DNA from: an uncultured Lachnospiraceae bacterium
Lineage (GTDB): Bacteria > Bacillota_A > Clostridia > Lachnospirales > Lachnospiraceae
DNA length: 13,085 nt
Direction: 5' to 3'
Assembly (NCBI GenBank): GCA_902796775.1
Contig: CADBQK010000430.1
Location: forward strand, 1-13,085
A program made the translations under genes and the position numbers. This document shows, piece by piece, positions 13,057-13,085 of this stretch. The notes under the pieces were generated by a model, which was not told the origin of the DNA, did not search any database, and saw nothing but the letters and a program-made list of their open reading frames with translations. How positions within the stretch are numbered: the stretch's first letter is position 1; each line of letters opens with the position of its first letter.

Positions 13057-13085
13057 TGGGCTATCGCCAAGGGGTAAGGCACAGG
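13057..13085 (+). tRNA. 5' part of a tRNA, probably tRNA-Gln (cut by window end)
   Basis: The last 29 nt match the start of Firmicutes tRNA-Gln(UUG): acceptor strand TGGGCTA, then TCGCCAAGGGGTAAGGC as the D arm and the first bases of the anticodon stem. The anticodon is outside the window, so the identity rests on resemblance alone. It would be the fourth gene of the cluster. Confidence 0.7.

Overview
The window looks like part of a chromosome from a Clostridia-class gut anaerobe, most probably Lachnospiraceae. The reasons are moderate GC content, strong AGGAGG-type ribosome binding sites, a BspA-like leucine-rich-repeat surface protein, a LarE / 2-hydroxyacyl-CoA dehydratase-like gene pair, a DUF5662-type protein, a lectin-like C1 peptidase, and tRNA genes without encoded CCA. 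The assignment is by gene content only. I see no insertion sequence, prophage, CRISPR array or resistance gene.

Layout. (1) Positions 2-772 (+): the 3' end of a repeat-containing surface protein, closed by a terminator hairpin. (2) 811-2043 (-): a MalY/PatB-type C-S lyase/aminotransferase converging on it, with its own good promoter at 2070-2098. (3) 2265-8543 (+): a six-gene, mostly tightly packed unit read from a promoter at 2115-2143. Its genes are larE, a single-subunit HgdB-family Fe-S protein, a DUF5662-like protein, a THUMP-type RNA methyltransferase, a secreted papain-family peptidase and rdgB. It ends at a long perfect hairpin (8543-8606) shared with the converging HD-domain gene. 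(4) 12205-8605 (-): glmM, a stand-alone left-handed beta-helix protein resembling the acetyltransferase half of GlmU, nagB and its terminator, then the HD-domain gene. glmM has a near-consensus promoter at 12354-12382. (5) 12642 to the end (+): tRNA-Pro(UGG), tRNA-Arg(UCU), tRNA-His(GUG) and the first 29 nt of a probable tRNA-Gln, read from a TTGACA/TAAAAT promoter.

How the genes work together. glmM, the beta-helix protein and nagB all concern amino-sugar phosphates (GlcN-6-P, GlcN-1-P and probably UDP-GlcNAc). The plus-strand unit mixes housekeeping functions (RNA methylation, nucleotide-pool cleaning) with a sulfur-transfer enzyme next to an Fe-S dehydratase-like protein. No lactate-racemase gene and no dehydratase activase is visible in the window.

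The points most worth following are the larE/HgdB-like pair, the stand-alone GlmU-like beta-helix between glmM and nagB, and the structured 107-nt gap ahead of the RNA methyltransferase gene.
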